From contig JARGPO010000066.1 in the NCBI GenBank assembly GCA_029213075.1, positions 1 through 64,000 of the forward strand: a DNA stretch of 64,000 bases. Reading direction: 5' to 3'. Shown here one piece after another: positions 40,119 to 49,708 of this stretch. A program made the translations under genes and the position numbers. The first letter of the stretch is position 1. Each line of letters opens with the position of its first letter. The stretch is from Legionellaceae bacterium. GTDB lineage: Bacteria; Pseudomonadota; Gammaproteobacteria; Legionellales; Legionellaceae. A model generated the notes under the pieces. It was not told where the DNA came from, did no database searches, and saw only the letters and a program-made list of their open reading frames with translations.

Positions 40119-41054
40119 CTAGGAGATGTCAATGAAGTAACCATCCTTGCCAACCTTTTTAGCTTCATACATTGCATGATCAGCTGCTATAAATAATCTT
40201 GTTGTATCAACAACACCTTTTTTAGAAATAGAAACTCCTATGCTTGATGACAGCTTACAAGAACAATTATCTAACTCAATTGGTCTGTGACAAGCATCTC
40301 TTAATCTTTGGGCTAGTATCTTAATTTTTGTTACTGTAGGTGATGGGTAGACAATTATGATAAACTCATCTCCGCCAATTCTTGCTAGGAAATCTTCCTT
40401 CCTAGTAATACTATCCAGTCGCCTAGATATTTCCTGTAAAACCTTATCACCCGCTTCATGTCCATATTCATCATTAACTTCTTTAAAGTAATCTAAGTCA
40501 ATAAAAAATAGGGCTATTTTTTGTTTATTTCTAATTGCCATAGATGCTTTTTGGGAAAAATTCTCATCAAAATATCGACGATTTGGAAGTTTGGTTAAAG
40601 AATCAATGTAGGCAAAATTTCTAATCTCATTCTCTTTGTCCTTCTTACTACTCACATCTCGTAATATATTTACAGCTATCAACCCATTGTCAGATTCAAT
40701 TGCAAACAATGAAGATTCGATTGGAAACTCATCATTATTCTTTCGAACAGCACAAAGCTCATAATACCTATTTTGCAGAAATCTTGGCTTGGGATTATCA
40801 AAAAACCATTTCCGTAAATCCACATGATGATCGTGAATGTTACCTGGTACCAAATCCTCTATTACCAATTTAAGAAATTCCTCTTCGGAGTATCCGAATG
40901 TTTCTTGAGCTGTAACATTAGTCAAAATAATTTCACCATCAACATTACTTAAAATAACAGCATCAGGAATTAAGTTAATAAAGCTTGTGAAAATATTTGA
41001 CAAAATAAACTGGCTTGTCCACTGCTGATTGGATATGCTTTTAGAATCAGGCAT
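40119..41054 (-). CDS. PAS-GGDEF diguanylate cyclase
   Basis: Makes the second messenger cyclic di-GMP from two GTP. Residues about 20-130 form a PAS sensor domain (PDAVILSNVDGEIILTN, FGYSEEEFLKL), followed by the GGDEF domain (YIDSLTKLPNRRYFDENF, FFIDLDYFKEVNDEYGHEAGDKVL in pieces). The active motif GGDEF is near residue 227, and an RxxD inhibitory site (RKED) stands at the standard spacing ahead of it, so product inhibition is likely. There is no membrane segment and no EAL domain. It stands alone. Confidence 0.92.
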   Translation of the reverse strand: MPDSKSISNQQWTSQFILSNIFTSFINLIPDAVILSNVDGEIILTNVTAQETFGYSEEEFLKLVIEDLVPGNIHDHHVDLRKWFFDNPKPRFLQNRYYELCAVRKNNDEFPIESSLFAIESDNGLIAVNILRDVSSKKDKENEIRNFAYIDSLTKLPNRRYFDENFSQKASMAIRNKQKIALFFIDLDYFKEVNDEYGHEAGDKVLQEISRRLDSITRKEDFLARIGGDEFIIIVYPSPTVTKIKILAQRLRDACHRPIELDNCSCKLSSSIGVSISKKGVVDTTRLFIAADHAMYEAKKVGKDGYFIDIS

Positions 41055-41227
41055 AAAATACTCTTAAGAAATATTAACTTATATTTACAGTATATAACCT
41101 TCTAATACAAATACCAGCTTGAAATGACAGGGTATAGGCATCTAAACGCGCATTATATAATCATATATCTGCCTTACGCTCTTTGTGCGCGTAATTCAAC
41201 TATGAGCATCATTCATGTTCGTCTGAA

Positions 41228-41248
41228 TACCGCGCATAAAGCACGGTA
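41228..41248. repeat. REP-like hairpin, copy 2, with nearby C-tract
   Basis: TACCGCGC-ATAAA-GCACGGTA pairs at seven of eight positions and repeats the form of 29065-29085. About 50 bases further, at 41300-41308, is a run of nine Cs, very unusual in DNA this AT-rich. The gap 41055-41335 has no gene. Confidence 0.45.
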
Positions 41249-41335
41249 CGCAGGAAAAAAGGGATATTTTATATGTTTTAGTTAGAGGAGAGGAGGATAC
41301 CCCCCCCCGCTTTAAATGACCTAGTATATTTAATT

Positions 41336-42721
41336 TTATGAGCGACGTGAAACCCACCATAAGCTTATAAATGGTGGAACACACATCAAAATTAATCCGG
41401 AAACTAGAATTACTTCATAAAATGATACTGAGCCAATATCAACCCCTTCAGGAGGAATAAAACTTACGAATAAAGTTATTACAACACCAATAATTCCCAT
41501 TCCACCAACAACAAACAAACCAGGCAAACCACCAGGTATTCGAAATGGTCCCTTATGTTTTGGATATTTAAATCGTAGTTTAAATGCTGCTAAAAACATT
41601 AACAAGTACATTAACATATACAACTGGGCAGCAAGTGCAGTTAGCAACCAATATGAGCCATTGACACTAGGCATGAATAAAAATACTGCTGATAAAAGTG
41701 ATACGATAACAGCCTGTCCTATTAGGAATACTACCGGGGCACTATTTTTATTAACCCTTTGGAAGCAATCAGGAAAATTTCCATCTTGAGCCGAAACTAA
41801 TAAACCTTTAGTTGGAGCAATAATCCAATTATTTACGCCTCCTAAACCACCTAAAACCAGCATTACTCCTATAATTGGCATAAACCACAGCAATTCATAT
41901 CGTTGAAAAAAAGCATGGAATGCCTGCATAATTCCAGCCACAAAACTTATTTCATTTTGGGGTAATACAACCGCTATGGCTAAGGATCCAAACATCAATG
42001 TTGATAGAATTATTAATACAGAATAAGCTAGTGCACGTGGAAATGCGTGCTGAGGATTATGGACATCATTAGCATGTACTGTTGCTATTTCAACTCCACA
42101 AAATGACAACATAATAGCAGTTAAAGAAACCCACATTGAGTGATCGCTAAAATGAGGTTTAATACTTTCTAAATCAAAATTTATCTGAACATGATTATCG
42201 CCAACAACCCAGACAATACCCAATGTGATAATTAAGACCATTGGTAACAGTAAACCAGAAATAGCGCAAATATTGCTTAGCCAAGCTGACGCTCGCATTC
42301 CATGTAGGTTAACATAAGTTGTACCCCAGAAAGATCCAACTATAATTAACCATAAAAATAATGGGTCATCTGTAAGATTGGGATTTATTAAATAGCCAAT
42401 AGTTCCCGCTACAAATGCTAGTATAGTTGGATACCAGATTACATTTTCAATCCACTGCAACCAGATGGCCATAAAACCAACTTTCTTACCGAATGCCTCC
42501 TTAACCCATACATATACTCCACCTTGCTTCGGCCAGGCTGAGGATAGTTCAGCTGAAACTAAGGCAGTTGGAATTAAGAAAAATATAGATCCTAAAATAA
42601 AAAATGTAATTAATTGACTGCCAAATAAAGCTGTCGCTGGTAAATTTCTAATGCTGTCAACTGATCCTATCGTAATCATTGTTAGACTAAAGACAGTTAA
42701 CGCATGTTTTTTCTTAACCAT
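41336..42721 (-). CDS. APC-family amino acid permease/antiporter
   Basis: A 461-residue inner-membrane transporter with about 12 helices. It starts MVKKKHALTVFSLTMITIGSVDSIRNLP, then PTALVSAELSSAWPKQGGVYVWVKEAFG, CGVEIATVHANDVHNPQHAFPRAL, GGLGGVNNWIIAPTKGLLVSAQDGNFP and KYPKHKGPFRIPGG (all in pieces). This fits the glutamate:GABA antiporter-like branch of the APC superfamily (GadC/YjeM type). Amino acid import is vital to Legionellales, which feed on host amino acids. The substrate cannot be read from sequence. It is monocistronic. Confidence 0.9.
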   Translation of the reverse strand: MVKKKHALTVFSLTMITIGSVDSIRNLPATALFGSQLITFFILGSIFFLIPTALVSAELSSAWPKQGGVYVWVKEAFGKKVGFMAIWLQWIENVIWYPTILAFVAGTIGYLINPNLTDDPLFLWLIIVGSFWGTTYVNLHGMRASAWLSNICAISGLLLPMVLIITLGIVWVVGDNHVQINFDLESIKPHFSDHSMWVSLTAIMLSFCGVEIATVHANDVHNPQHAFPRALAYSVLIILSTLMFGSLAIAVVLPQNEISFVAGIMQAFHAFFQRYELLWFMPIIGVMLVLGGLGGVNNWIIAPTKGLLVSAQDGNFPDCFQRVNKNSAPVVFLIGQAVIVSLLSAVFLFMPSVNGSYWLLTALAAQLYMLMYLLMFLAAFKLRFKYPKHKGPFRIPGGLPGLFVVGGMGIIGVVITLFVSFIPPEGVDIGSVSFYEVILVSGLILMCVPPFISLWWVSRRS

Positions 42722-42761
42722 TAAAAAACCTCAACGAACAAACATATGCCCGTAAATATTA

Positions 42762-43310
42762 TTATCGCAGCCTTTCGCCATTTGCTACATTATAAATTGC
42801 ACTTGGCTGTAGCGAGCTACCTAAATCCCCTAAAACTATGCCATCAATGCAATGGCTAAATTGTATTTTGAGATTTTCCAAATTAGAAACTGGATCCTGA
42901 CCTTGTATATTAGCACTAGTTGAAACTAAAGGTCCATCACTGCATAATTTTCTGGCTAATGGATGTGCTGTCATCCTAATTGCGACACTTGAATTATTTC
43001 CACTTATCCACTTAGGTATAATAGATGATTTTGGAAAGATCCATGTTATAGGACCTGGCCAGGATGATTTCACTTTTTCCATGAGATGATCGGCAACTTC
43101 GCCAACTAATGGGGTTAGTTGCGACCATTCTGAAATTAACAAAATTAATCCTTTATCAACTGAGCGACCCTTAACATCCAAGATTTTCATTACAGCTTGT
43201 TCGTTAAATGGGTCGCATCCTAGTCCGTATACCGCTTCAGTTGGATAAGCAATAACCAAGCCATCAGCAATATACTTTCTAGCAATATTAAGATCAGATA
43301 TTTGTTTCAA
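42762..43310 (-). CDS. tsaC: threonylcarbamoyl-AMP synthase TsaC/YrdC
   Basis: Makes threonylcarbamoyl-AMP from threonine, bicarbonate and ATP for the t6A modification of ANN-decoding tRNAs. The YrdC fold is clear: GLVIAYPTEAVYGLGCDPFNEQAV, KGRSVDKGLILLIS, WPGPITWIFPKS, SSVAIRMTAHPLARKLC and PLVSTSANIQGQDP. At 182 residues it is the short TsaC type without the Sua5 domain. It starts three bases after ppiB, as the last gene of the tgt-ppiB-tsaC unit. Confidence 0.93.
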   Translation of the reverse strand: MKQISDLNIARKYIADGLVIAYPTEAVYGLGCDPFNEQAVMKILDVKGRSVDKGLILLISEWSQLTPLVGEVADHLMEKVKSSWPGPITWIFPKSSIIPKWISGNNSSVAIRMTAHPLARKLCSDGPLVSTSANIQGQDPVSNLENLKIQFSHCIDGIVLGDLGSSLQPSAIYNVANGERLR

Positions 43311-43313
43311 ATA

Positions 43314-43808
43314 TTATTCTTCCAAAGTAATGCTGTTAATTACCACATCTTCTAGAGGAACATCGCCATGACCTTGTTTATTACCTGTTTTAACTTTAGC
43401 AATAAGATCAACTACTTCCATGCCCTCAACAACTTCACCAAATGCACAGTAACCGAAGCCTTGGTTGTTCTCAGCTGTGAAATTTAAAAATGCATTATCA
43501 GCAAGGTTAATAAAGAACTGAGATGAAGCAGAATGTGGATCCATAGTTCTTGCCATAGCAATAGTACCGCGTAGATTCTTCTTGGCTGACTTTGCTTCGT
43601 TAACAATAGGATCTTTTGTTGGGCAATTTTCCATATTAGAAGTCATGCCACCACCTTGTATCATGAAACCATCAATTACTCGATGAAATATTGTATCGTT
43701 GTAAAATCCTTCACGAACATATTGTAAGAAATTTGCTGCTGTTATTGGTGTATTTGTTTCATCAATGGTTAGTTTGATGTCACCCATAGAAGTTTTAATA
43801 ACTATCAT
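43314..43808 (-). CDS. ppiB: cytoplasmic cyclophilin-type peptidyl-prolyl isomerase
   Basis: Catalyses proline cis-trans isomerisation during folding. It has the cyclophilin core [44 protein letters not shown] (active-site Arg and Phe), [17 protein letters not shown] and [17 protein letters not shown] (in pieces). There is no signal peptide, so it is cytoplasmic, of PpiB size (164). It overlaps the tgt stop by 4 bp and tsaC follows 3 bp later. Confidence 0.94.
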   Translation of the reverse strand: MIVIKTSMGDIKLTIDETNTPITAANFLQYVREGFYNDTIFHRVIDGFMIQGGGMTSNMENCPTKDPIVNEAKSAKKNLRGTIAMARTMDPHSASSQFFINLADNAFLNFTAENNQGFGYCAFGEVVEGMEVVDLIAKVKTGNKQGHGDVPLEDVVINSITLEE

Positions 43809-44971
43809 CGCTGTTCCTCTTTAATTAAATCACGCATTCTACCACAAACGGCTTGTAAAACATGCACATTATGAATACTTGCTAGTGCAGTAAATAAATT
43901 ATTTTTTTTCTTAAACGCATGGTGCAAGTAGGATCTTGAATAGTTTTGACAAGTATAGCAATCACAAGTTTCCATTATAGGATCCATGTCGTTCGCAAAA
44001 CAAGACTTTTTAATTTGAATTCGCTCATTTTTATGTTCGCTTGCAAATCTTAACCAATGTCCATATCTTACAACCTCACCACAATATAAAGCACCATGCC
44101 GAGCATTTCTAGTTGGTGCAACACAATCGAACATATCTATGCCTTGCTCCACTACGTCTAATAAATCCTGAGGAGACATCCCAACCCCCATTGTATATCT
44201 AGCTTTATTTTCAGGTAATAAGGACCATATCCACTTTATAACTTCAACACTTGCGGGCATATCAAATCCAATTGTTTCTCCTCCAATTGCAATGCCATCT
44301 AAATCAAGTGATGAAACAAAATCTGCGCACTCTCGTCGCAAATCCGGATATACTCCACCCTGAATTATACCAAACAAGGCTTGTTTATTATTATATTTAG
44401 AATTAGGATTTTGTTGATGATATTCGATGGACTCATTTAGCCAACGGTGAGTTCTATCCATGATATGTGATACTTCATCACGAGAGCTATTATCTGGTGT
44501 ACACTGATCAAACGCCATTATTATATCAGCACCAATAATTTTTTGAGTAGCAAGTGACATCTCTGGAGTCATATGAATAATTTTATCTTGTCCTGGCAAT
44601 TGAAAGTGAGCACCAGTATCATCAATACTACAAATTTCACTGTTTTTAGATAAACTAAAGACCTGAAACCCACCGCTATCAGTCAGCATAGGCCCATGCC
44701 ACCCCATAAATGGATGCATCCCGCCAGCCTTTAAAATAACCTCCATACCAGGGGCACACAACATATGGTAGGTATTTCCACCTAAAATAATTTGGCTTTT
44801 AGATGAGACTAATTCTTTTGGAGTCATATTATTTACCCCTGCTCTAGTACCAACAGGCATAAACACAGGAGTTATAAATTCCCCATGAGGAGTAGACACT
44901 CTAGCTACTCTTGCTCTGGTATGGGCATGTTTATATAAAACCTCAAACGAAAACTCATTTTTACTTTGCAT
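43805..44971 (-). CDS. tgt: tRNA-guanine transglycosylase
   Basis: Exchanges guanine-34 for preQ1 in tRNAs with GUN anticodons, on the way to queuosine. It has [12 protein letters not shown] with the nucleophile-side Asp, [34 protein letters not shown]-like [37 protein letters not shown] and the zinc site CDCYTC with a downstream His. The segment after TDSGG is more diverged than in E. coli. At 388 residues it is slightly longer than usual. yajC-secDF, the usual downstream genes, are replaced by ppiB and tsaC. Confidence 0.94.
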   Translation of the reverse strand: MQSKNEFSFEVLYKHAHTRARVARVSTPHGEFITPVFMPVGTRAGVNNMTPKELVSSKSQIILGGNTYHMLCAPGMEVILKAGGMHPFMGWHGPMLTDSGGFQVFSLSKNSEICSIDDTGAHFQLPGQDKIIHMTPEMSLATQKIIGADIIMAFDQCTPDNSSRDEVSHIMDRTHRWLNESIEYHQQNPNSKYNNKQALFGIIQGGVYPDLRRECADFVSSLDLDGIAIGGETIGFDMPASVEVIKWIWSLLPENKARYTMGVGMSPQDLLDVVEQGIDMFDCVAPTRNARHGALYCGEVVRYGHWLRFASEHKNERIQIKKSCFANDMDPIMETCDCYTCQNYSRSYLHHAFKKKNNLFTALASIHNVHVLQAVCGRMRDLIKEEQR

Positions 44972-45060
44972 ATTTATTGGTATCTCATACTAGATAGGGA
45001 ATAGGATTAATTTCTACATTAAAGAATAGTTTGCTTATAACATTTTTAAAAAACCTATGT

Positions 45061-45573
45061 TTACTTGTCTTTGGTATCTAAGCTAAAACTCAACACGACG
45101 ACTAAAAAAGAATTAATCGCAGTCATGATACTAAAATAAATGGCAGCCCATTCTGGCATAGACAAACCTATAAAACGCCAAGATACCTCAGAACATTCGC
45201 TGGATCCCCAAAAAAATGCCTTTATAATAACAGCTGGAGAAAAATAATGCACTAATGCTTCTAGTCCTGGCATACACATTTGTGACTCGTCGACAGGTAG
45301 AGATTGTAACCATATTTGTCTGCTCGCAAAATATAAACCTAATATAGAGAATATTGATTGTATAATTGCAATGAATCTAGCTCTTTTCAGTGATTTAAGC
45401 CCTAGCGCAACAAAACAAAAAAAACCTAACAGTAAAATACAAAATCTTTGCATGATACAGAGCGGACAGGGCCGTAAATCAAATACATTTTCAAGATAAA
45501 ATGCTGAGACTACAACTAATATTGTAAATAACAACAAACCATTTTGAGTGTTTTTATATGTTGTTTTTTTCAT
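45061..45573 (-). CDS. dsbB: disulfide bond formation protein DsbB
   Basis: Inner-membrane quinone reductase that reoxidises DsbA. It has four membrane helices, the first periplasmic cysteine pair CPLC (after LENVFDLRP), and the second pair split between MCMPGLEAL and SSECSEVSW. At 170 residues it matches the family. The gene lies 90 bp after tgt in gene order but is upstream in neither unit; it seems to have its own transcript. No dsbA is seen. Confidence 0.94.
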   Translation of the reverse strand: MKKTTYKNTQNGLLLFTILVVVSAFYLENVFDLRPCPLCIMQRFCILLLGFFCFVALGLKSLKRARFIAIIQSIFSILGLYFASRQIWLQSLPVDESQMCMPGLEALVHYFSPAVIIKAFFWGSSECSEVSWRFIGLSMPEWAAIYFSIMTAINSFLVVVLSFSLDTKDK

Positions 45574-45610
45574 TTATCTAAAACCTTAATCTCAAATAAT
45601 CAAATGTTAC

Positions 45611-45841
45611 CTACTCACGCCTCTCACCAACCCAATGACCATAGTGATTTCTATAGGATGGAGCTATAGCACGCTCACGATGAGAGTGTGTTGCAAACAT
45701 TGGTGAGCTCACCATAACAGGACTATGCCTAGACATATAAGATCGTCTAAATGCATACGAATCTGCTATTAAACTAACAAAACCTATTAAAATTAATACT
45801 GTAGCAAGAATTACATTTCGCCATTTCTTCAAAAAGTTCAT
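45611..45841 (-). CDS. small single-pass membrane protein, unrecognised
   Basis: About 76 residues: MNFLKKWRNVILATVLILIGFVSL gives one membrane helix, followed by a His/Arg/Ser-rich, probably periplasmic tail (RRSYMSRHSPVM, THSHRERAI, HYGHWVGERRE). I prefer the ATG at 45841 because the helix follows it directly; an ATG six codons upstream is possible. It lies 37 bp upstream of dsbB on the same strand and may be co-transcribed. No family recognised. Confidence 0.5.
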   Translation of the reverse strand: MNFLKKWRNVILATVLILIGFVSLIADSYAFRRSYMSRHSPVMVSSPMFATHSHRERAIAPSYRNHYGHWVGERRE

Positions 45842-45950
45842 CTCTGTCTCCATATTCAACTCAAGAGCAAAATAAATGCTATCAAGTTAAATATAGAACA
45901 TGAGTTTGTGTTTGCGCAACAATTATCTCTTGTTTGTGTTATATCTTCAA

Positions 45951-47111
45951 CTAAGAAACCTTTGTTGCACTCACAGTTCCATTTTTTAATAGTGTATAAG
46001 CAATATCATTAGATACAACCGGTGAAATATCAACTGCAGAACCTAATTGCGTTCTACCTATTAGTTCACCATTAACTGTTGACACAACATGTAAGTAGCC
46101 AGTCTTATCACCTACTACTAATTTTGTGTCCATTAGCACAGGCTCTGTTAGCCCATGATGCTTTAATGCGTCTTGCTTCCATTTTACGCGACCACTTCTT
46201 TCATCAAAGGCCCATAAAATATCCTTACTATCAACTACATACAAAGTTCCTTTGTCCATAGCCATATTCTTATAAACAGATCCGGCTTTGTTCCAGATAA
46301 ATTGTCCAGTATCAAGAGACAATCCACCAATGTATCCCTGATAGCTAGCAAAATAAACGTTGTTATTATGAACAATTGGATCCGCATCAATATCGATCAA
46401 TCTTTCAACATCACTTGCTCCAGTAGCGTAGGCAATACTGCGTTGCCAAACTATTCTTCCATCATTAATATCGATAGCGTCTAGTTTTCCATCTGAATAT
46501 CCAACTAAAACCAAGTTTCCAACAACGACAGGAGATGAACTAGCTTTCAGAATTAAGTTAGGAGAGCCATGTTCCGTCATCCATAACTTCTCTCCATTAG
46601 AAATGTTAAAGGCGTATAAGTTACCATCTATAGTTTTAACTATTACTTTGTCTTTTAATATTAGAGATTTTGACAATGTATCTTCTGATAAATGAGCAGT
46701 CCATTCAACTTTACCCGTTGAACTATTTAATAACACAATACTTGCAGAATCTGTTCCAACTACGATAGAGCCACCTTCAACAACAGGACCACTAACTACA
46801 GAACTTGCAAGTTTAGTGCTCCAAATAACTTTTCCATCTTTCTTGTCTATAGCTTGGACTTGACCGCCATTATCAGCCATATAAATAGTATTATTAATTA
46901 TAACTGGCTTTAACTTTAAATATACGTTGGATTTGTTTTTCTTAGCAATAGCTGCGCTCCATTGATTTTTCATTTTAACTTTAGAGCTTATCTCAGATAA
47001 TTTCTTCGGCTTCGGCATATTTTCTTTGCCAAGAACATAATTATCTACTTGCGTACAAGCTTGCATAGCTATCAAAATACCACTTAAAATAATTAATCTA
47101 ATAATGTACAT
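45951..47111 (-). CDS. bamB: outer membrane assembly lipoprotein BamB
   Basis: Beta-propeller lipoprotein of the BAM complex that inserts outer-membrane proteins. A lipoprotein signal (IILSGILIAMQAC, lipid Cys near residue 19) is followed by PQQ-like repeats (VQAIDKKDGKVIWSTKL, LYAFNISNGEKLWMTEHGS, LDAIDINDGRIVWQRSIAYATG, LWAFDERSGRVKWKQDAL), making an eight-bladed propeller of 386 residues. The RIVWQRSIAYATGASDVERLIDIDADP region matches the BamA-binding face. It follows yfgM as in other Gammaproteobacteria, but der does not come next. Confidence 0.96.
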   Translation of the reverse strand: MYIIRLIILSGILIAMQACTQVDNYVLGKENMPKPKKLSEISSKVKMKNQWSAAIAKKNKSNVYLKLKPVIINNTIYMADNGGQVQAIDKKDGKVIWSTKLASSVVSGPVVEGGSIVVGTDSASIVLLNSSTGKVEWTAHLSEDTLSKSLILKDKVIVKTIDGNLYAFNISNGEKLWMTEHGSPNLILKASSSPVVVGNLVLVGYSDGKLDAIDINDGRIVWQRSIAYATGASDVERLIDIDADPIVHNNNVYFASYQGYIGGLSLDTGQFIWNKAGSVYKNMAMDKGTLYVVDSKDILWAFDERSGRVKWKQDALKHHGLTEPVLMDTKLVVGDKTGYLHVVSTVNGELIGRTQLGSAVDISPVVSNDIAYTLLKNGTVSATKVS

Positions 47112-47157
47112 ACAATCCCTCTAAAAAAAACACGAAACCAAGTATCAAATTACTATA

Positions 47158-47796
47158 CTATGTCTTCTTCACTGATAGTTCACTGGATTTCATTTCTAGA
47201 AATAAATTTCCAACACCATTTTTATCTGCCTCAGCCATTGCCTTATTATAAAACTCAACTGCTTCTTCATTTTTACCTGTCGCAGCATAGACATCCCCTT
47301 TCAATTCGTTAACAAAAGGTATGTAGTATGAGTCTTTTACATTAGATAATTGGAGAAGTGCACTTTCATAAGCTTTTTCTTCAATCAAAATTCTCGCCAA
47401 TCTCATTCTTGCAACATCAATTATAACCGTAGACTTTGAGCTATTAATCACAGCATTTAGTGAATTTTTTGCTGATTCATATTTATCACGTGTAACAGCT
47501 ACTTTTGCCATTGTTAGTCTTGCAGCATCTGCATATATTGTGTCTTTATAAGTATCAATTAATTGACTTGAATAACTCTGGACAGATTTATAATCTTTAT
47601 TTGCAAAAGATAACATCATTTGCTCATATGCTATAGAGGCTAGCTGGGATGTATTATCCTTCCGCCAATCCCAATACCTAAACCCAGAAATTGTCAGTAG
47701 CATTATTGATAGTGCAACAATTAGTATTCCATTATATTTTTTCCACCATGATTTTATTTGCTCGACCTGCTCATCTTCTGTCATGTAAATCGACAT
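47158..47796 (-). CDS. YfgM-like TPR ancillary translocon protein
   Basis: A 212-residue inner-membrane protein: a cytoplasmic N-terminus (MSIYMTEDEQVEQIKSWWKKYNG), a membrane helix (about 24-43), and a periplasmic TPR-like domain (YEQMMLSFANKDYKSVQSYSSQL; FVNELKGDVYAATGKNEEAVEFYNKAM in pieces). This is the YfgM family, tied in E. coli to the SecYEG-PpiD translocon. Its start overlaps the hisS stop by one base (TAATG) and bamB follows after 46 bp, so the three form an operon. Confidence 0.88.
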   Translation of the reverse strand: MSIYMTEDEQVEQIKSWWKKYNGILIVALSIMLLTISGFRYWDWRKDNTSQLASIAYEQMMLSFANKDYKSVQSYSSQLIDTYKDTIYADAARLTMAKVAVTRDKYESAKNSLNAVINSSKSTVIIDVARMRLARILIEEKAYESALLQLSNVKDSYYIPFVNELKGDVYAATGKNEEAVEFYNKAMAEADKNGVGNLFLEMKSSELSVKKT

Positions 47797-49076
47797 TATT
47801 TATCTCCCACAAAATAATCTTTAATAAAGGAACTTAGCTCTTCTTGCTTGATAGTTTTTTGGTCCACAGATTGACGTAAATCCTTAATACCAACACTATT
47901 ATTGTTAACTTCCTCTTCTCCTAAAATTAGAGCCAATCTAGCTCCGCTTTTATCAGCCTTTTTAAATTGATTTTTAAATTTCTCGGCTCCTAAGTTAACA
48001 ATAACATTTAGTTCAAATGTTTCTCGAAGTATTTCAGCAATCTTAAAACCACACAGTAATGCTTGTTGATTATCCGCAATTAAATAGACATCTGGGGATG
48101 TTGGTTTTGGAGACTCATCAATAGCTTGCATTAATAGTAAAATACGCTCAACACCAAGCGCAAAGCCAACAGCAGGTGTTTCACGTCCACCAAGTTGCTC
48201 TATCAACTTGTTATATCGTCCTCCTGCGCATACTGTTGCTTGACTACCAAGCTTGTCAGTAACCCACTCAAAAACTGTATGCCCATAATAGTCTAGACCA
48301 CGAACCAAACATGGATTAACGCTATATTTAACTTCTAGGAGATCAAGACCCGCGCATAAATCTTTAAAGTGTTGTTGACTACTTTCTTTAATGTTATCAA
48401 TTAATTTTGGAGCAGAAGATATAAGGTCTTGTAACTTAGGGTTTTTGCTGTCTAAAATTCGTAGTGGGTTTTTATCAAGGCGCTTTTTGCTCTCTTCATC
48501 TAGTAATTCGATTTTGGGCTTAAAGTATTCAACTAATAATTCACGGTAAGCTTTTCGTTCTTCCAAGTCACCTAAGGTATTTATTTGTAGCTCTACATTT
48601 TTATCAATACCAAGCTCACACCATATTTTCTTACACAATAATATAAGCTCTATTTCAATCCCAACGCCAGCTATACCAAAAGCTTCAACTCCTAATTGGT
48701 TAAACTGCCTATAGCGCCCTTTCTGAGGTTTTTCATGTCTAAACATCGGCCCTAAATACCAAAGCTTTTGTTGTTTGTTGTGTAATAGTCCATGCTCAAG
48801 ACATGCTCTAACACAGCCTGCTGTTCCCTCTGGACGAAGACTTATACTTTCCTGATTTAAATCATTAAAAGTATACATTTCTTTTTCAACAATATCGGTA
48901 ACTTCGCCAATTGTGCGCTTAAATAAGTTTGTGCTTTCTAGTAATGGTAGTCTTATTTCACTGTAACCATAAGAAGTTAAGCACCTGGCAAATATACTTT
49001 CTATATACTGCCAGGAATAACTAGACTCAGGTAAAACATCATTCATGCCACGAATAGCTTTAATACTACTATTCAC
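47796..49076 (-). CDS. hisS: histidyl-tRNA synthetase
   Basis: Class II synthetase charging tRNA-His. It shows IKAIRGMNDVLP at the start, motif 2 (LRPEGTAGCVRACLEHGL, then FRHEKPQKGRYRQFNQLGVEAFG in pieces), the HisRS-specific LVRGLDYYGHTVFEWV, motif 3 (PAVGFALGVERILLLM) and the C-terminal anticodon domain. I place the start at the GTG at 49076, which has GGAG seven bases ahead and gives MNSSIKAIRGMND; the ATG at 49109 lies well inside rodZ and lacks a ribosome site. ispG, usually just upstream, is missing. Confidence 0.96.
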   Translation of the reverse strand: MNSSIKAIRGMNDVLPESSYSWQYIESIFARCLTSYGYSEIRLPLLESTNLFKRTIGEVTDIVEKEMYTFNDLNQESISLRPEGTAGCVRACLEHGLLHNKQQKLWYLGPMFRHEKPQKGRYRQFNQLGVEAFGIAGVGIEIELILLCKKIWCELGIDKNVELQINTLGDLEERKAYRELLVEYFKPKIELLDEESKKRLDKNPLRILDSKNPKLQDLISSAPKLIDNIKESSQQHFKDLCAGLDLLEVKYSVNPCLVRGLDYYGHTVFEWVTDKLGSQATVCAGGRYNKLIEQLGGRETPAVGFALGVERILLLMQAIDESPKPTSPDVYLIADNQQALLCGFKIAEILRETFELNVIVNLGAEKFKNQFKKADKSGARLALILGEEEVNNNSVGIKDLRQSVDQKTIKQEELSSFIKDYFVGDK

Positions 49077-49635
49077 CTGCCTGCTCCATATTTGAGTCTT
49101 GACTACCATTTGAAAGCAACGATCTCATTTTTGATAGGTCGGTAAGCCTTATCTCATTTTCTGACATATTATCTGAAGATTTTCCGGTTGGGTGAACATT
49201 ACTTGTAAAAACATTTTCATTTTCTTTATTAGCCTGCCACCACATTGCAACAGCAATTAGTACAACTACCGCAAAAGCAGTTGTTAACCAACGAACCACA
49301 TGTTCTGCTTTATTGCTTTCCCTGCGACTTTGCCACAGAGCTTTTTCAATTTTCTGCTCTCCAGAATATGATTTATTGAATGCATTCAGAAGAGGATCAG
49401 ATGGTATATTAAGTAATTTAGCATATGCGCGCAGGTATCCTCGAATAAACACAGGTTCTGGCATGTTATCGTAATCATCATTTTCTAATAGTTCAATTAT
49501 CTGAACGCGTAAATGCAACTTATCAGCAACATATTCCATGGAGTACTGCATATGCTCTCGCTGTGCCGCAAGTGTTGCCCCAGGTTGACCATTGATTGTG
49601 TCGTCAAGCTCATCCAGAATTGTTGTGTTACTCAT
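49069..49635 (-). CDS. short RodZ-like protein (HTH plus membrane helix)
   Basis: A 188-residue protein with an N-terminal Xre-type HTH (GATLAAQREHMQYSMEYVADKLHLRVQIIELLENDDYDNMP, FIRGYLRAYAKLLNI in pieces), as in RodZ, which ties MreB to the elongasome. One membrane helix (VVRWLTTAFAVVVLIAVAMWW, about 114-135) is followed by only about 50 periplasmic residues. The C-terminal DUF4115 domain of longer RodZ proteins is absent. Gene order (after pilF, before hisS) supports RodZ. It overlaps hisS by 8 bp. Confidence 0.82.
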   Translation of the reverse strand: MSNTTILDELDDTINGQPGATLAAQREHMQYSMEYVADKLHLRVQIIELLENDDYDNMPEPVFIRGYLRAYAKLLNIPSDPLLNAFNKSYSGEQKIEKALWQSRRESNKAEHVVRWLTTAFAVVVLIAVAMWWQANKENENVFTSNVHPTGKSSDNMSENEIRLTDLSKMRSLLSNGSQDSNMEQAGE

Positions 49636-49708
49636 GATGTGTTCTCCAATAATTTTCCCAAAAACATAAGAGTATATTTGATATTCTTATATGTGTTTCT
49701 ACATACTG

